From the NCBI RefSeq assembly GCF_000143415.4, contig NW_003314320.1:796819-860818 (forward strand): 64,000 bases of DNA, given 5' to 3'. This DNA comes from Selaginella moellendorffii (taxonomy: Eukaryota > Streptophyta > Lycopodiopsida > Selaginellales > Selaginellaceae). Position 1 is the stretch's first letter. Every line of letters begins with the position of its first letter. The notes beneath the pieces are model-generated. The model worked only from the letters and a program-made list of their open reading frames with translations, was not told where the DNA came from and did no database searches. Below, piece after piece: positions 55,801-64,000 of the stretch. The position numbers and the translations under genes are program-made.

Positions 55801-58382
55801 CAGACACGAGGACTGAAAAGCGTACTGGTGGCGCGTCGAAGAAGGACAAACAGACAAGCAATAGGAAAAAAGGAGGTACAAATTATATTTGCAATGGTGT
55901 GTGGTCTCATGCCATTCCTTGCAGGAGACACTTCTTCAAAGGCAAAACAGGCAAGCACCAGCCAAGCTCAAACTGACAGTGGTCATAAAAAGCGAAAACA
56001 CGTTGGACAGTCATCGGGATCAGAGGTGTTTGATTCGAAAAGGAAGAAGGGCAATGAAAAGATGATAGGTAATGCCTCGCGGTCACCACCTCCTGACTCA
56101 GATTCCTATGGCGGACTCCCCTTCCCCAATCTCAATGGAGAGGTACAATGGATGAGGGATGCTTTTCAAGTCAGGGCCACGTTTTTCTCATCTCGTCGTC
56201 TTCAAAGGGTGCAAGAACGTGTAGAAACCATGTTAAGACAGTCGGGTGAGGATACGGTCCTAGATCATGCACTAAAACAGGCTATGGATGTCTTGTATTT
56301 TGAGATGGAGACTCGGCCAGATGATTTTCCCAAGATGGTCCTGGAAGAACAAGCCATCCAGCCTGAGCAGCCTATGGAAGAAATGCAGGAGGGGGATGAG
56401 GAGCCAGAGAAAGATAATGAGCAGGAAGAGCAGAAGGAGGAAGAGGAGGACAAAGAAGAGGAGGACGAAGAAGAGGAGGACGAAGAGGACTTGGATGGTC
56501 CTCACAATGGTGACGATCACAATAACGACGACGACAATGATGACGATGATGGCCAGCCTGAGGTGGCCAAAGAGCAGCGGAGGAAGGTCATACAAGACAA
56601 ACCATCAGGTAAATAATAGTACATCCATTCCTAACCTTTTACCATTTCTAACATTGTCCATGTAGGTTGCAAAGCAAATGGTAAGTAGAGATTATTCAGT
56701 TGAATTAAGATACAAACTCTAGCCTTTAGTGTCGAGGAAGGATAGTGCCAAGCAAGGGTCGAAACGTATGTCCAATCCTTCAGAATCAGCAGTGCGCCCA
56801 AGTGATATCGGTCCTAGTTCCTCAATAGCAGTTGATGGTAAATACAGTATAGTCGATTCAATGTGCTAATGAGTTTGTTTTTAGTAGCCAGTAGGGAGGA
56901 TACCATCTCAATCGAAGGGAGATATTTGGACATGCATATGGATCCACCAATGGACTCTACTTGCCTGCAAGAGTCATCAGAGCTGGTGGAGGCTACTATC
57001 CATATCAACGCCAAGCAAGCTGACCACGCTCCACTTGATGCTGCCCATACCACTGAGTCAATCTTGTCCACGTATCCAACTGACGGTGACCAGGCGCCAT
57101 TGGACCCGCATGAGGCCGCCCCAGCCGCCAAGCCGGTCGTATCCTCATTTCCAATGGACTCAACGTGTGCCCAATCGTCTGACTACGCGCCATTGGAACC
57201 TCCCTACACCACCCCTGCTGCCTGTTCGGTCATGTCCACTTTGCCAACGGAGGCACCAGCTGAAATGGCGTGTGATCACACGCCATCGGAACCACCCCAT
57301 GCCACTGTTGAGCCAGTTGTACCAGAGTCTACAGCTGAAATGGCATGTGCCCACACGCCATCAGATGCGATTGACCCCACATTGCAGAGGAGAGTATTTC
57401 CGCCCTTCACGTTTCCTTGACCAAAACCCTCTCAACGACCATCGGGAGCACCATTCGCTAATATTGTAGATGGTAAAATTGACTTGTACCATTTTTTATG
57501 CTGACGCATTTCATTTCAGAGTCACGGCGAAGGTACTGTATCATTTTTGATCTGAACGGTGTCCTTTTCTCCCATGAGCGTGGCTCGTCCTTGAATGTCA
57601 CTGCACCCTCCAAAGCCTGCGGTCGCAAGTTGGTCAAAAGAGACAGATTCACATTAATCACACGGGAGAAACTGCGGGATCTAATAATGACCATGCGACA
57701 CTTAAAACAGAGGGTTGGGTTCAATTTGCAATTGGGAGTTTGGACATCCATGATGCGCCACAATGCATTAATGTTGCTACAGATGATGCACGATCAGACG
57801 CTAGTAATATTACCATTTGACTTTCTCCTAACGCAGGAGGATTGCTTGACTATGGTCCATGTGAGGGGTAGCAAGCCCATCTTCGTCAAACCAGAGGCTG
57901 TAGTGATGAACCGGACTGCTAGGTCAAGTGAAATCCTCATCATCGATGACTCGCCGATTAAAACTGCAGCGAACACGCACACATATGCAGTGCACCCCAT
58001 CTCTTGCAGTATGGAAACTAGGGAGAAGAAACCGTATGTTCTGGGTGACCTTGCAAAACGGCTTGGAGCGATGGTGATAGAGAACCGGCCAGTCCAGGAG
58101 GTGGCTGCAGAAATCAACCAAATGGCATATGGAACGGTATATCAGAAGCCATTTGATCGGACAGACACCAGTCATCATTTATGGCATGTATATTGTCTAG
58201 CCAAGCACTATCCGCATCTCCATAATCTGCTCAACCGGATGGGTTCTTCGACCACTAAACATGAGCGTGGACGTATTAGAGAAGAGATGGCATTACTATT
58301 GGGTTTAAATCCTGATAGTGTGGAGAGTGATGAAATTCCAAGATTATTGTATAAGCGTTGGAGGCAAAAAATAACAGTCTGA
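52837..58382 (+). pseudogene. Large multi-domain element gene: ParB/GQH-like part, acidic linker, FCP1-like HAD
   Basis: The ATG is probably the last codon of exon 1 (52837-52839), followed by a 239-nt intron with three palindromes and the exon from 53079 ('ARNCVLLPATVNVDVEKGEEL'). The frame continues past a TAA (53691, after a KKKSRKEQKE basic tail) into 'MSHIDIQSKYNHRLVSDEW' and 'IRFYAVSGQHSSLAMQEIV', a ParB/DGQHR-like motif. Intron 54257-54309 holds one palindrome. A frameshift near 54690 leads to 'VSIDTTQEMMEELDLSNEDI', then to 'CVVEYNCGGLFFRA'. Phase-1 introns near 55630, 55750, 55875, 56610, 56682, 56841 and 57472 link an acidic stretch (56395-56550), a Pro/Thr/Ser-rich stretch and, beyond a TGA (57418), the HAD domain. 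The gene reads as one protein of well over 1,300 residues, now broken in three places. The domain architecture is unknown to me. Confidence 0.6.
57521..58382 (+). CDS. FCP1/NIF-like HAD phosphatase domain (C-terminal exon)
   Basis: The last exon begins after acceptor 'catttcatttcag' and encodes 'SRRRYCIIFDLNGVLFSHERG', then 'QLGVWTSMMRHNA', then 'ILIIDDSPIKTAANTHTYAVHP', ending 'KRWRQKITV'. These are HAD motifs I, II and III of the FCP1/SCP group, which dephosphorylate the RNA polymerase II CTD or other phosphoproteins. Motif I reads D-L-N-G-V, so the nucleophile Asp is present but the second, general acid/base Asp is Asn; full phosphatase activity is doubtful. The exon joins the upstream frame by a phase-1 intron (donor near 57472). 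It may therefore be the C-terminus of the multi-domain gene rather than a separate gene. The exon itself has no stop. Confidence 0.75.
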
Positions 58383-58779
58383 GATGGCATGTATTTATTT
58401 AAAAATGTAACTTATTATGGCATGGGGTTCCATGCCATTGTATTAATATTAAAAGACAATTCTTTGAGAGGATTTGCATTATACTAGAAGTGTTACAGCA
58501 TGTTATTGGAAGTCTACGAAGTTGTTTTATTAATAAGGGGAAAGTAAAGATTGAATGGGGACTTGGGCTCCACCTAGACTCGGAGCAACTGAGCCAATAT
58601 TAAAAGGATGGAAAGAAATTAGACGACGATGACAAAGAGAAGAGAGAGGTGAAGCAGTGGCAGGGGGAGGAGAAGTGATTGAGTAGACATTTCCTTGTTT
58701 AAAATAAAATGGCATGTGCCTCAATGCAGTTGAATTTTGTTATATTTATATACTATATAAAGGTTTGGAAACCTTATTT

Positions 58780-60430
58780 TACAAGTGGGATAATGACAAT
58801 TCCCACTTTAACGAAATAGAGCTTATGGTGATAAGGTTCAGTTGTCCAAAGCTCGATTGGACGTTCTAGAAGGACAATTGGCATAGACCAATGCCCTGCT
58901 AGAGACTCTCGTACGTAAGTTAAAGCATGACGAGAAGCGGAAGAAAAGGCGAAAGACTGCGGATGCTGGCAGCGCAGAAGGTGCGGACCCTTCGGCAGGG
59001 ATTGAGGTAAAACTAAACAAGGTCGAACAAACCGAAATGGAATCAGTCCCTCAGGCAATTCCTAAGTACAAACCAAAGCCTCCACTGATCTTCAAGGGAG
59101 TGAATGACTATAAGGTGGTGGAGGATTGGTTTTACAATATGGAAGACTACTTCTGAGCATTGTAGTTACCGAGCTTGAAAAAAGTTCCATATGCAAAACC
59201 ATACTTGGGAGATAATGCCAAGTCTTGGTGGAGAATGACAGAGGCCAACGAAGGACCGGTGGCTACTTGGGAAATGATGAAGGCGAGGATCCACGCGACT
59301 TACGTTCCTCCAAATGCTACTCTACACCTAAGGGATGAGTTGAGTAGGCTAAAGCAAATTAGAACCATTCAAAAGTATGTGAATGGGTTTATGGCAAAGA
59401 GGATACTTGTCACAAATATTGCCTTTATATCAAGGTTGCAAACTTGGGCTCGTGGTGAGGTGATGCATTGAAACTTGACCAACTACAAGGAAGCATTGGA
59501 TGCGGTTATTAAGGTGCATTTCAATGATAACCTGCGAAAGGAGAATATGACAAGATCGAGGTTGACGTTTAGCAAAGGGGCCAAACCAAAGGGAATATAT
59601 AACAAAGGGAAATTCAAGAAGAGTTTCTATAAGAATGAATCCTCGGGGTTCCAGAAAGGTAGATCCGGTGGCCAGCAAGCAAGTACGTGGGGGAGTAAAA
59701 AAAAAAGAGATAAACCCACAAATAAGAAGGTCAAGTTTGCTAATAGTGTGGGAAACAACGTATGCTATAACTGTAATGAAGTGAGACACTTTTCGAGGTA
59801 ACATCCCTACCTAAAGAAGGCCAGAGCTAATATAGCCATTAAGTTGGGTGAAATCTAAATTGAAGTACGTGATCCAGTCCCTAGCTCAAAGTTATTCATT
59901 ACATGAGCAACTTTGGTAGAGAGTCGTTCGCGACATCTACTAGCTCTCCGAGGGAAGCTCAGAGGTAGCTTTGTTAAGATCCTTATTAACATGGGTGCTT
60001 CGAATAATTTTGTGGCTAAACATAGTCTGGCAAGCTGGACTAATGGTGTAGTGGCTGGGTGAACTAAGGACGATAGAGTTTGTTTAAGGTAGCTAAAGTA
60101 CCAATGAGATACTTTAACAAGCAAGAGTTGAAGTAGGGACATGGAAAGTAGATATGGATTTCACCGTGTTGGACATGGTGGGATTTGACGTGATCTTTGG
60201 GATGGATTGGTTCAATCGGTTCATAGTAGCCCTGCATGGACAAGGTAGAAACCTTGTGGTACTAGCGAATGCCCAAGGAAGAAGATCCAAGGTGGAGGCC
60301 TAGGATCTAAAGGTAGGGCAATGCAAGGCCAAAGATTCCTACCTAAACCTGGTGTCCACGAGAGGACAACTCACTAAAGGAACCAAGGCAGCATTCTTGT
60401 GCTTACTCTTGGTGAAGAGTCACTAAAAGA
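58780..60430 (+). pseudogene. Decayed Ty3/gypsy gag and protease
   Basis: Gag capsid blocks are 'KPKPPLIFKGVNDYKVVEDWF', 'YLGDNAKSWWRMTEA' and 'LHLRDELSRLKQ'. The zinc knuckle 'CYNCNEVRHFSR' (59760) has lost its last Cys. A protease-like 'VKILINMGASNNF' (about 59970) carries N-M-G-A where D-T-G-A is expected. Several stops interrupt the frame. It ends abruptly near 60430, where a minus-strand gypsy element begins. Confidence 0.8.
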
Positions 60431-60455
60431 CGGGAACGGAAGAAGTACCTTTAGT

Positions 60456-61112
60456 GATCTAACGGGTGTTGGACAATTCCAGAATACCAGGTTTGTCGAG
60501 CTCCTTCTTGACTTGCTCCATGAGGTTTGGGTTCATCCGGTAAGGTGCTTGTCGCTTCGGCCGGGCATCCGGGAGGAGGGTGATGGTGTGCAGACATAAG
60601 TCCGGTGAGACTCCTTTCAAGTCTTTGTAGCTCCAAGCAAACAAGTGCTTTTTCTTCTGGAGGAGTCTCAGGCCTTTGTTCCAGAAACTCTCAAAGATGT
60701 CTTTGGCGAGGATGATGTGATGCTGATTCTGGTCGGTGGCAAGGTTGATCTTCTCGAGAGGTTGGTTGGTCGGTATTGTCGGGACATAGGCGACTTTCTG
60801 GTCGAAGTCGACAATGAATGCTGGCTGAGTGGCGATGGTGGTGTCTCTGGTTGTCGGGTTCTTCAATGCTTCGGTAAGCTGGGGTCGCTCTCAGCTGAAG
60901 TCGGCTGCTACTCTAAAGATGTCGATTTCAGCGAGCGGTTCGAGGTCGGGGTAGGCTTGGAGTATTTGCTGTTCTTCATAGTCGTCGAGGCCGGTTTCGA
61001 GGTCATAGTCTTCGAGGTCAACCGGTCGGATGTTCGTCGGAAGGTGTTTCGACGAGTTTGTTGAGACTGTTACTGGACCTTGCGGGCCTTGGAGGAAGAT
61101 CTGGTTGGTCGA
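60456..61112 (-). pseudogene. Gypsy linker and start of reverse transcriptase, truncated
   Basis: Minus-strand frames give 'AYVPTIPTNQPLEKINLATD' and 'HLFAWSYKDLKGVSP', then 'TITLLPDARPKRQAPYRMNP' and 'QVKKELDKPGILE', the N-terminal RT entry region. The RT catalytic core that should follow is absent because the sequence switches to the plus-strand gypsy element at about 60450. Confidence 0.8.
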
Positions 61113-62590
61113 CTAGTTGTGCATTGCTTGAGCGTGTTTGAGCCACGGGCGTCCGAGGAGGACTGCATAGCCGTCGGAGTCCTTCGGAAGCTTGAGGATG
61201 ACATAGTTGACTGGAACTCTGATGCCTCTGATATTGGTGATGACATTCCGGATAATTCCTCGGGGTCGGACTGATTGGTGGTCGGCCATTCGGACATTAA
61301 ACAACGCTGGCTCAACTGGACCAAGGTTGATTTGTCGGACAAGACTCTCTTCGATGATGTTGATGCCAGAGCCGCCGTCAAGCATGGCTCCTCGGACTTG
61401 GTGTCGACCGATTCGGAGGTCGATGGTTGGAACTTCATTGTCACAGTCTCCGAGTTGTATCTCAGCTTGAAAGGCGTCGACAGTGTCCTTGCTGGTATTC
61501 AGTGCTGGGGCGTCCGTTGGAGGTGTGTTCGGAGGGTTAGTCAGACTTACCAGTTGGTTGACGAGATATGGAGCGATCTTCAAAAGCTGGCCGACAGTGA
61601 TCTGGATGTTTTGGGTGAGGATGGATTCGGCGACAGTTGTATCTCCAATTGAGTTGGCCAAGAGTTGTGCCGGTGGAGCTGTCGGCTGGTTTCTCATTTG
61701 CTGTGTGCTTGACTCGGGCTGTTCTTCATCTTCGGAGTCGAGGATGACTAATTCGGGTGGCTGTTGAGTAAGGTGCTTTTGTACTTTGGCAGCTAGCTGT
61801 CGGCGTTTCTTCCACTCCAGGGTTTGTTTCGGGCGCTCTGAGCCCGTGTTATCTTTGGTGTTTGAGTCTTTATCCGGTCGTTGTCGGTGCTGTGCTCGAA
61901 GTTGTGCTCGAGTCTGGACTGCCAGAACTTGTGGCTCTGGGTCTTCTTCGGGAAATGGGAGTTCGTCAGCTTCAATGAGTCTGGTTGCCGGTGGTTGCTG
62001 TTGCTGTTGGTCTGGCTGTCTGGGCGGCGGCAGTCCGAGTCTTGGAGGGCCTGGCTGGTCTGGGATTCGGGGTTGCCATGGGCGGCTGTTGTAGTTGCCT
62101 TGATATCTCTGGTCTTGATAGCCTTGATATCGGTTGTAGCCTTGATACCCTTGATTCTGGTAGCGTGGATAGGCTTGGCTGTTGTTGTAGTCCATCTGGT
62201 TTTGTCGGTATTGTTGGTATGGCCGGTTGTCGGGTTGTTGGTATCGGTCATTGTAGTAGGGTCGGTTGTTGTAGTTGTTGTTGAATCTCGGTGGTGCGTT
62301 CCATTGTCGCGGCATGTAGTTGTTCCGGGGCGGTCGCCAGTTGTTTGGAGGTGCGGCCGGATATTGGGTCGAATACTCAGGCTGTCAGGGAGGTCTCCGG
62401 GGGAAGTTGGAGATTTGTCAGACTTCAGGTTGGCTGCGGAATCTGCATGTCTTGGCGTCATGGTTGTCTTTCCCACAGATTTGGCACTTAACGAGCTGGA
62501 GTTTGCAGTCGATGGTTGAGTGTCCTTCATTCTTGCATTTTGTGCACTAGACGCCGGTTCGGACATCGGATTTGTTGCCGGATGCAGTGA
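61113..62590 (-). CDS. Ty3/gypsy zinc knuckles and retropepsin-like protease region
   Basis: Two CCHC zinc knuckles, 'CTKCKNEGHSTIDC' and 'CQICGKDNHDAKTC' (about 62550-62455), are followed by a stop and then a 400-codon frame (62315-61113). That frame is Tyr/Asn/Gln-rich at first ('YQGYNRYQGYQDQRY'), then Pro/Gln-rich. It ends with a protease-type 'GAMLDGGSGINIIEESLV' (D-G-G-S active site) and 'LLGRPWLKHAQAMHN'. A stop upstream of the first knuckle and one after the second break the frame from gag. This element is better preserved than the plus-strand ones. Confidence 0.8.
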
Positions 62591-62717
62591 ATTTGGTGAG
62601 GAGCTTCTGGATCTTTCGGATGCCGACTTTGTCCTTGGACTTGCCGGTGAGGCTGTTGAGGAGGTCATCCTCATCTTCCTCGGAGTCGAAGTCTTCCGGT
62701 TCATCAACTCGGGCAGT

Positions 62718-64000
62718 TTATCGGCGGATTTGAACTTCTTTCAAGTCTTTGGAAAGAGTCTTGTAATCGCTGGTGTTGATTTTGGTGGCAGCTTTCTTCA
62801 AGTGTGAAGCTAGTCCCTGCATGTACCACTGGTATAAAAGTATGTCAGTAGAAGAGCTCTTGCAGCGGTTGGCGTGTTTGGTGAAGCGTTCGGTGTATTC
62901 TTTGAGAGTTTCGCCAGTACGCATCTTGATGTTCTGTATCTTCTGAAGCTTCTCTGACTGGCTGAGTGCTGACTTGAAGTGGTCGGTGAAGGCTTTGGTA
63001 AGGTCGTCGAAGGTGAGTTTCGGGTCAATCGTCTGGAGCCATTCTCCGGCGCGTCCTTTGAGGGTGCATCCGAAGAGGAATGCGAGGTTGTCTTGCTGGC
63101 CATTGACTCGGGCGGCCTCCTTGAAGCGAATGACGTGCTTTTCTGGGTCTTCGGTCTTCTTCCCTCTGAATTGTGGGTAGGTGACAAGCTTGCCGATAAC
63201 CGTGTTGGGGAGTACCATTGTCATGGTGATGATGTCTGGGGGAATGTCTGGTAGACTGTGTGGCAGATTGTTCGGTGGAGCGTTTGGCGGGACGTTTGAC
63301 GGAGCAGTTAGTGGAGTGTTCTGTGGTGGCAGTGTTGATGTTAATGGTAGCAGATGTTCTCCGGCAGGCTTCAGCAAGGTCTCCGGAAAGGATTGTCGGA
63401 GTATTACCTGTAAATCCGGTTGCTGAAGATCGATGTCTGGTTCTGGTTGTTGGTGGGGTCTGCTGAACGCCTGGTCGAAAAGTTGGTCAAGTGTGTATTC
63501 GGAGGATTGGCCGAACTTGTATTGCTGGTGATGTGCTGGTCGATCGTCTGGGTCGACAATGTATATCGGTTGGAGGCCGTATTCGACTGAGTTGAGCTTC
63601 GGGGAGTCTGGTTGTTGCTGGAAGTTGTAGAAGTCTGGTGCGGAGGCGAACGGTGTGGTCGAGGTAGAAGCTGATACTGGCGTCGAAAACAGTGTGCCGA
63701 GGACTACTGGTGAAGCTGTCGGTACAGTCCAGGAGAAATAAGTTCTTGGGTCGGTTTGTCCTCGGAAGAGTGGGTTGTGGAAGCTGTGTTGGGGAGTGTG
63801 CTGAACTTCTGGCTGGGTTTCTAGCGGGTTCTCCGGTGCTGCAGTTGGAGAAGCAGGCGGTGTCCTAAAATTCTGGTAGCCTTCTAAAATCCTTCCGGCG
63901 TCTTCGCCGGCTGCAATTTTGGGAAACAATTCATCAGTAATGTACCTTTCTCTTTCAGAAACTTGTACAAAGTGGGACCACTGGGTGGCTTTTTCTTTTC
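62718..64000 (-). CDS. Ty3/gypsy Gag capsid, frame open to the window edge
   Basis: The frame is open from the right edge through 'QWSHFVQVSERERYITDELF' to 'EVQIRR' (stop at 62718). A long Pro/Ser/Thr-rich N-terminal region precedes the retrotransposon gag domain: 'YPQFRGKKTEDPEKHVIRFKE', 'FLFGCTLKGRAGEWLQTI', 'FTDHFKSALSQSEKLQKI' and 'KEYTERFTKHANRC'. The domain order with the downstream knuckles, protease and RT stub gives a minus-strand gypsy element whose 5' LTR lies outside the window. No stop is present in this part, suggesting a relatively young insertion. Confidence 0.85.
   Translation of the reverse strand, partial: KEKATQWSHFVQVSERERYITDELFPKIAAGEDAGRILEGYQNFRTPPASPTAAPENPLETQPEVQHTPQHSFHNPLFRGQTDPRTYFSWTVPTASPVVLGTLFSTPVSASTSTTPFASAPDFYNFQQQPDSPKLNSVEYGLQPIYIVDPDDRPAHHQQYKFGQSSEYTLDQLFDQAFSRPHQQPEPDIDLQQPDLQVILRQSFPETLLKPAGEHLLPLTSTLPPQNTPLTAPSNVPPNAPPNNLPHSLPDIPPDIITMTMVLPNTVIGKLVTYPQFRGKKTEDPEKHVIRFKEAARVNGQQDNLAFLFGCTLKGRAGEWLQTIDPKLTFDDLTKAFTDHFKSALSQSEKLQKIQNIKMRTGETLKEYTERFTKHANRCKSSSTDILLYQWYMQGLASHLKKAATKINTSDYKTLSKDLKEVQIRR

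Larger units (their letters stand above)
45563..58439. repeat. Dispersed family of ~24-nt palindromes (more than 20 copies)
   Basis: The consensus arms AATGGCATG and CATGCCATT are separated by a 6-nt centre near GGCC. Copies: 45563 (partial), 45650, 46250, 46410, 46556, 47898, 47955, 49801, 49872, 49907, 50077, 50175, 50790 (loose), 51719, 51957, 52864, 52941, 53001, 54277, 55753 (partial), 55893, 57264, 57339, 58416. Paired changes in the two arms (for example GCGTG with CACGC at 52941 and 57264) keep the palindrome, which suggests that symmetry matters. At least six lie in deduced introns and two in coding sequence. None was noticed in 1-44 kb or 59-64 kb. Confidence 0.9.
45081..58760. mobile_element. 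Large decayed DNA element with transposase, ParB/HAD-like gene and palindromes
   Basis: The limits are provisional: the left end may lie in the gap and the right end is set by the last palindromes (58.4 and 58.7 kb) and the following gypsy element. The block is unified by a transposase-like gene on minus (46582-49719), a large multi-domain gene on plus (52837-58382), a hairpin between them, and more than twenty copies of one 24-nt palindrome that I saw nowhere else in the window. No terminal inverted repeat or target duplication was found. The introns of both genes are short and plant-like, so the element is adapted to nuclear splicing. All genes carry disabling mutations. Confidence 0.6.

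Noticed and set aside
56272-56595. Antisense hydrophobic Val/Ile/Leu-rich frame as a membrane protein
   Set aside because: It is the reverse reading of the acidic GAA/GAC repeat in the plus-strand gene.
45081-58760. Endogenous giant-virus or viral insertion as the origin of the large block
   Set aside because: No capsid, polymerase or packaging-type gene is visible; the transposase-like gene, plant-type introns and repeats fit a transposable element better.

Overview
The window is plant nuclear DNA. The host genes have clean GT-AG introns of mostly 50-70 nt, intergenic spacing is very tight (40-200 bp in places), and the gene set (PPR with an E-type tail, PIN auxin carrier, LRR receptor-like protein, RWP-RK factor, P450) points to a land plant. 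The tiny introns and abundant LTR elements fit a lycophyte such as Selaginella moellendorffii. The species is an inference; only the plant character and the intron sizes are read directly.

Layout. 0-6 kb is a compact gene block: a PPR protein (cut by the window edge), an ALG8-type ER glucosyltransferase and a canonical long-loop PIN carrier. 6-16.5 kb is looser: an unresolved stretch with a broken copy of an MFS 3' end, an intact LRR receptor-like protein with a 9-nt first coding exon, an MFS transporter, and decayed repeats. 16.5-26.5 kb is a decayed Ty3/gypsy element acting as a nest. A short TRIM-like LTR element sits in its reverse transcriptase, and a 1.55-kb solo LTR with a perfect 5-bp target duplication sits in that element's 5' LTR. 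27-41 kb is a second host block: TBC RabGAP, RWP-RK factor, a broken NADAR-domain gene, a probable small secreted peptide, a DIS3L-type exoribonuclease, a coiled-coil protein and a cytochrome P450. 41-45 kb is LTR debris with a tandemly duplicated gypsy RT segment, ending at a 100-N assembly gap.

The most unusual part is 45.1-58.8 kb. A transposase/integrase-like gene (minus strand, DUF7869-type) is divergent from a large multi-domain gene (plus strand) that carries a ParB/'GQH'-like segment, an acidic linker and a C-terminal FCP1-like HAD domain. Over twenty copies of a 24-nt palindrome (arms AATGGCATG / CATGCCATT) are scattered through this block: between genes, in several introns, and twice inside coding sequence. 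I saw none elsewhere in the window. A ~194-bp hairpin made partly of this palindrome lies between the two divergent genes. I read the block as a large decayed DNA transposon or integrative element that may have its own palindrome-recognition system. Three TAG stops in the transposase, and a TAA, a TGA and a frameshift in the other gene, show that this copy is inactive. The right end (58.8-64 kb) has two gypsy elements in opposite orientation that abut near 60.4 kb.

Limits: no database search was possible. Family names rest on motifs I recognise, and intron positions are hand-deduced from splice consensus plus frame continuity.
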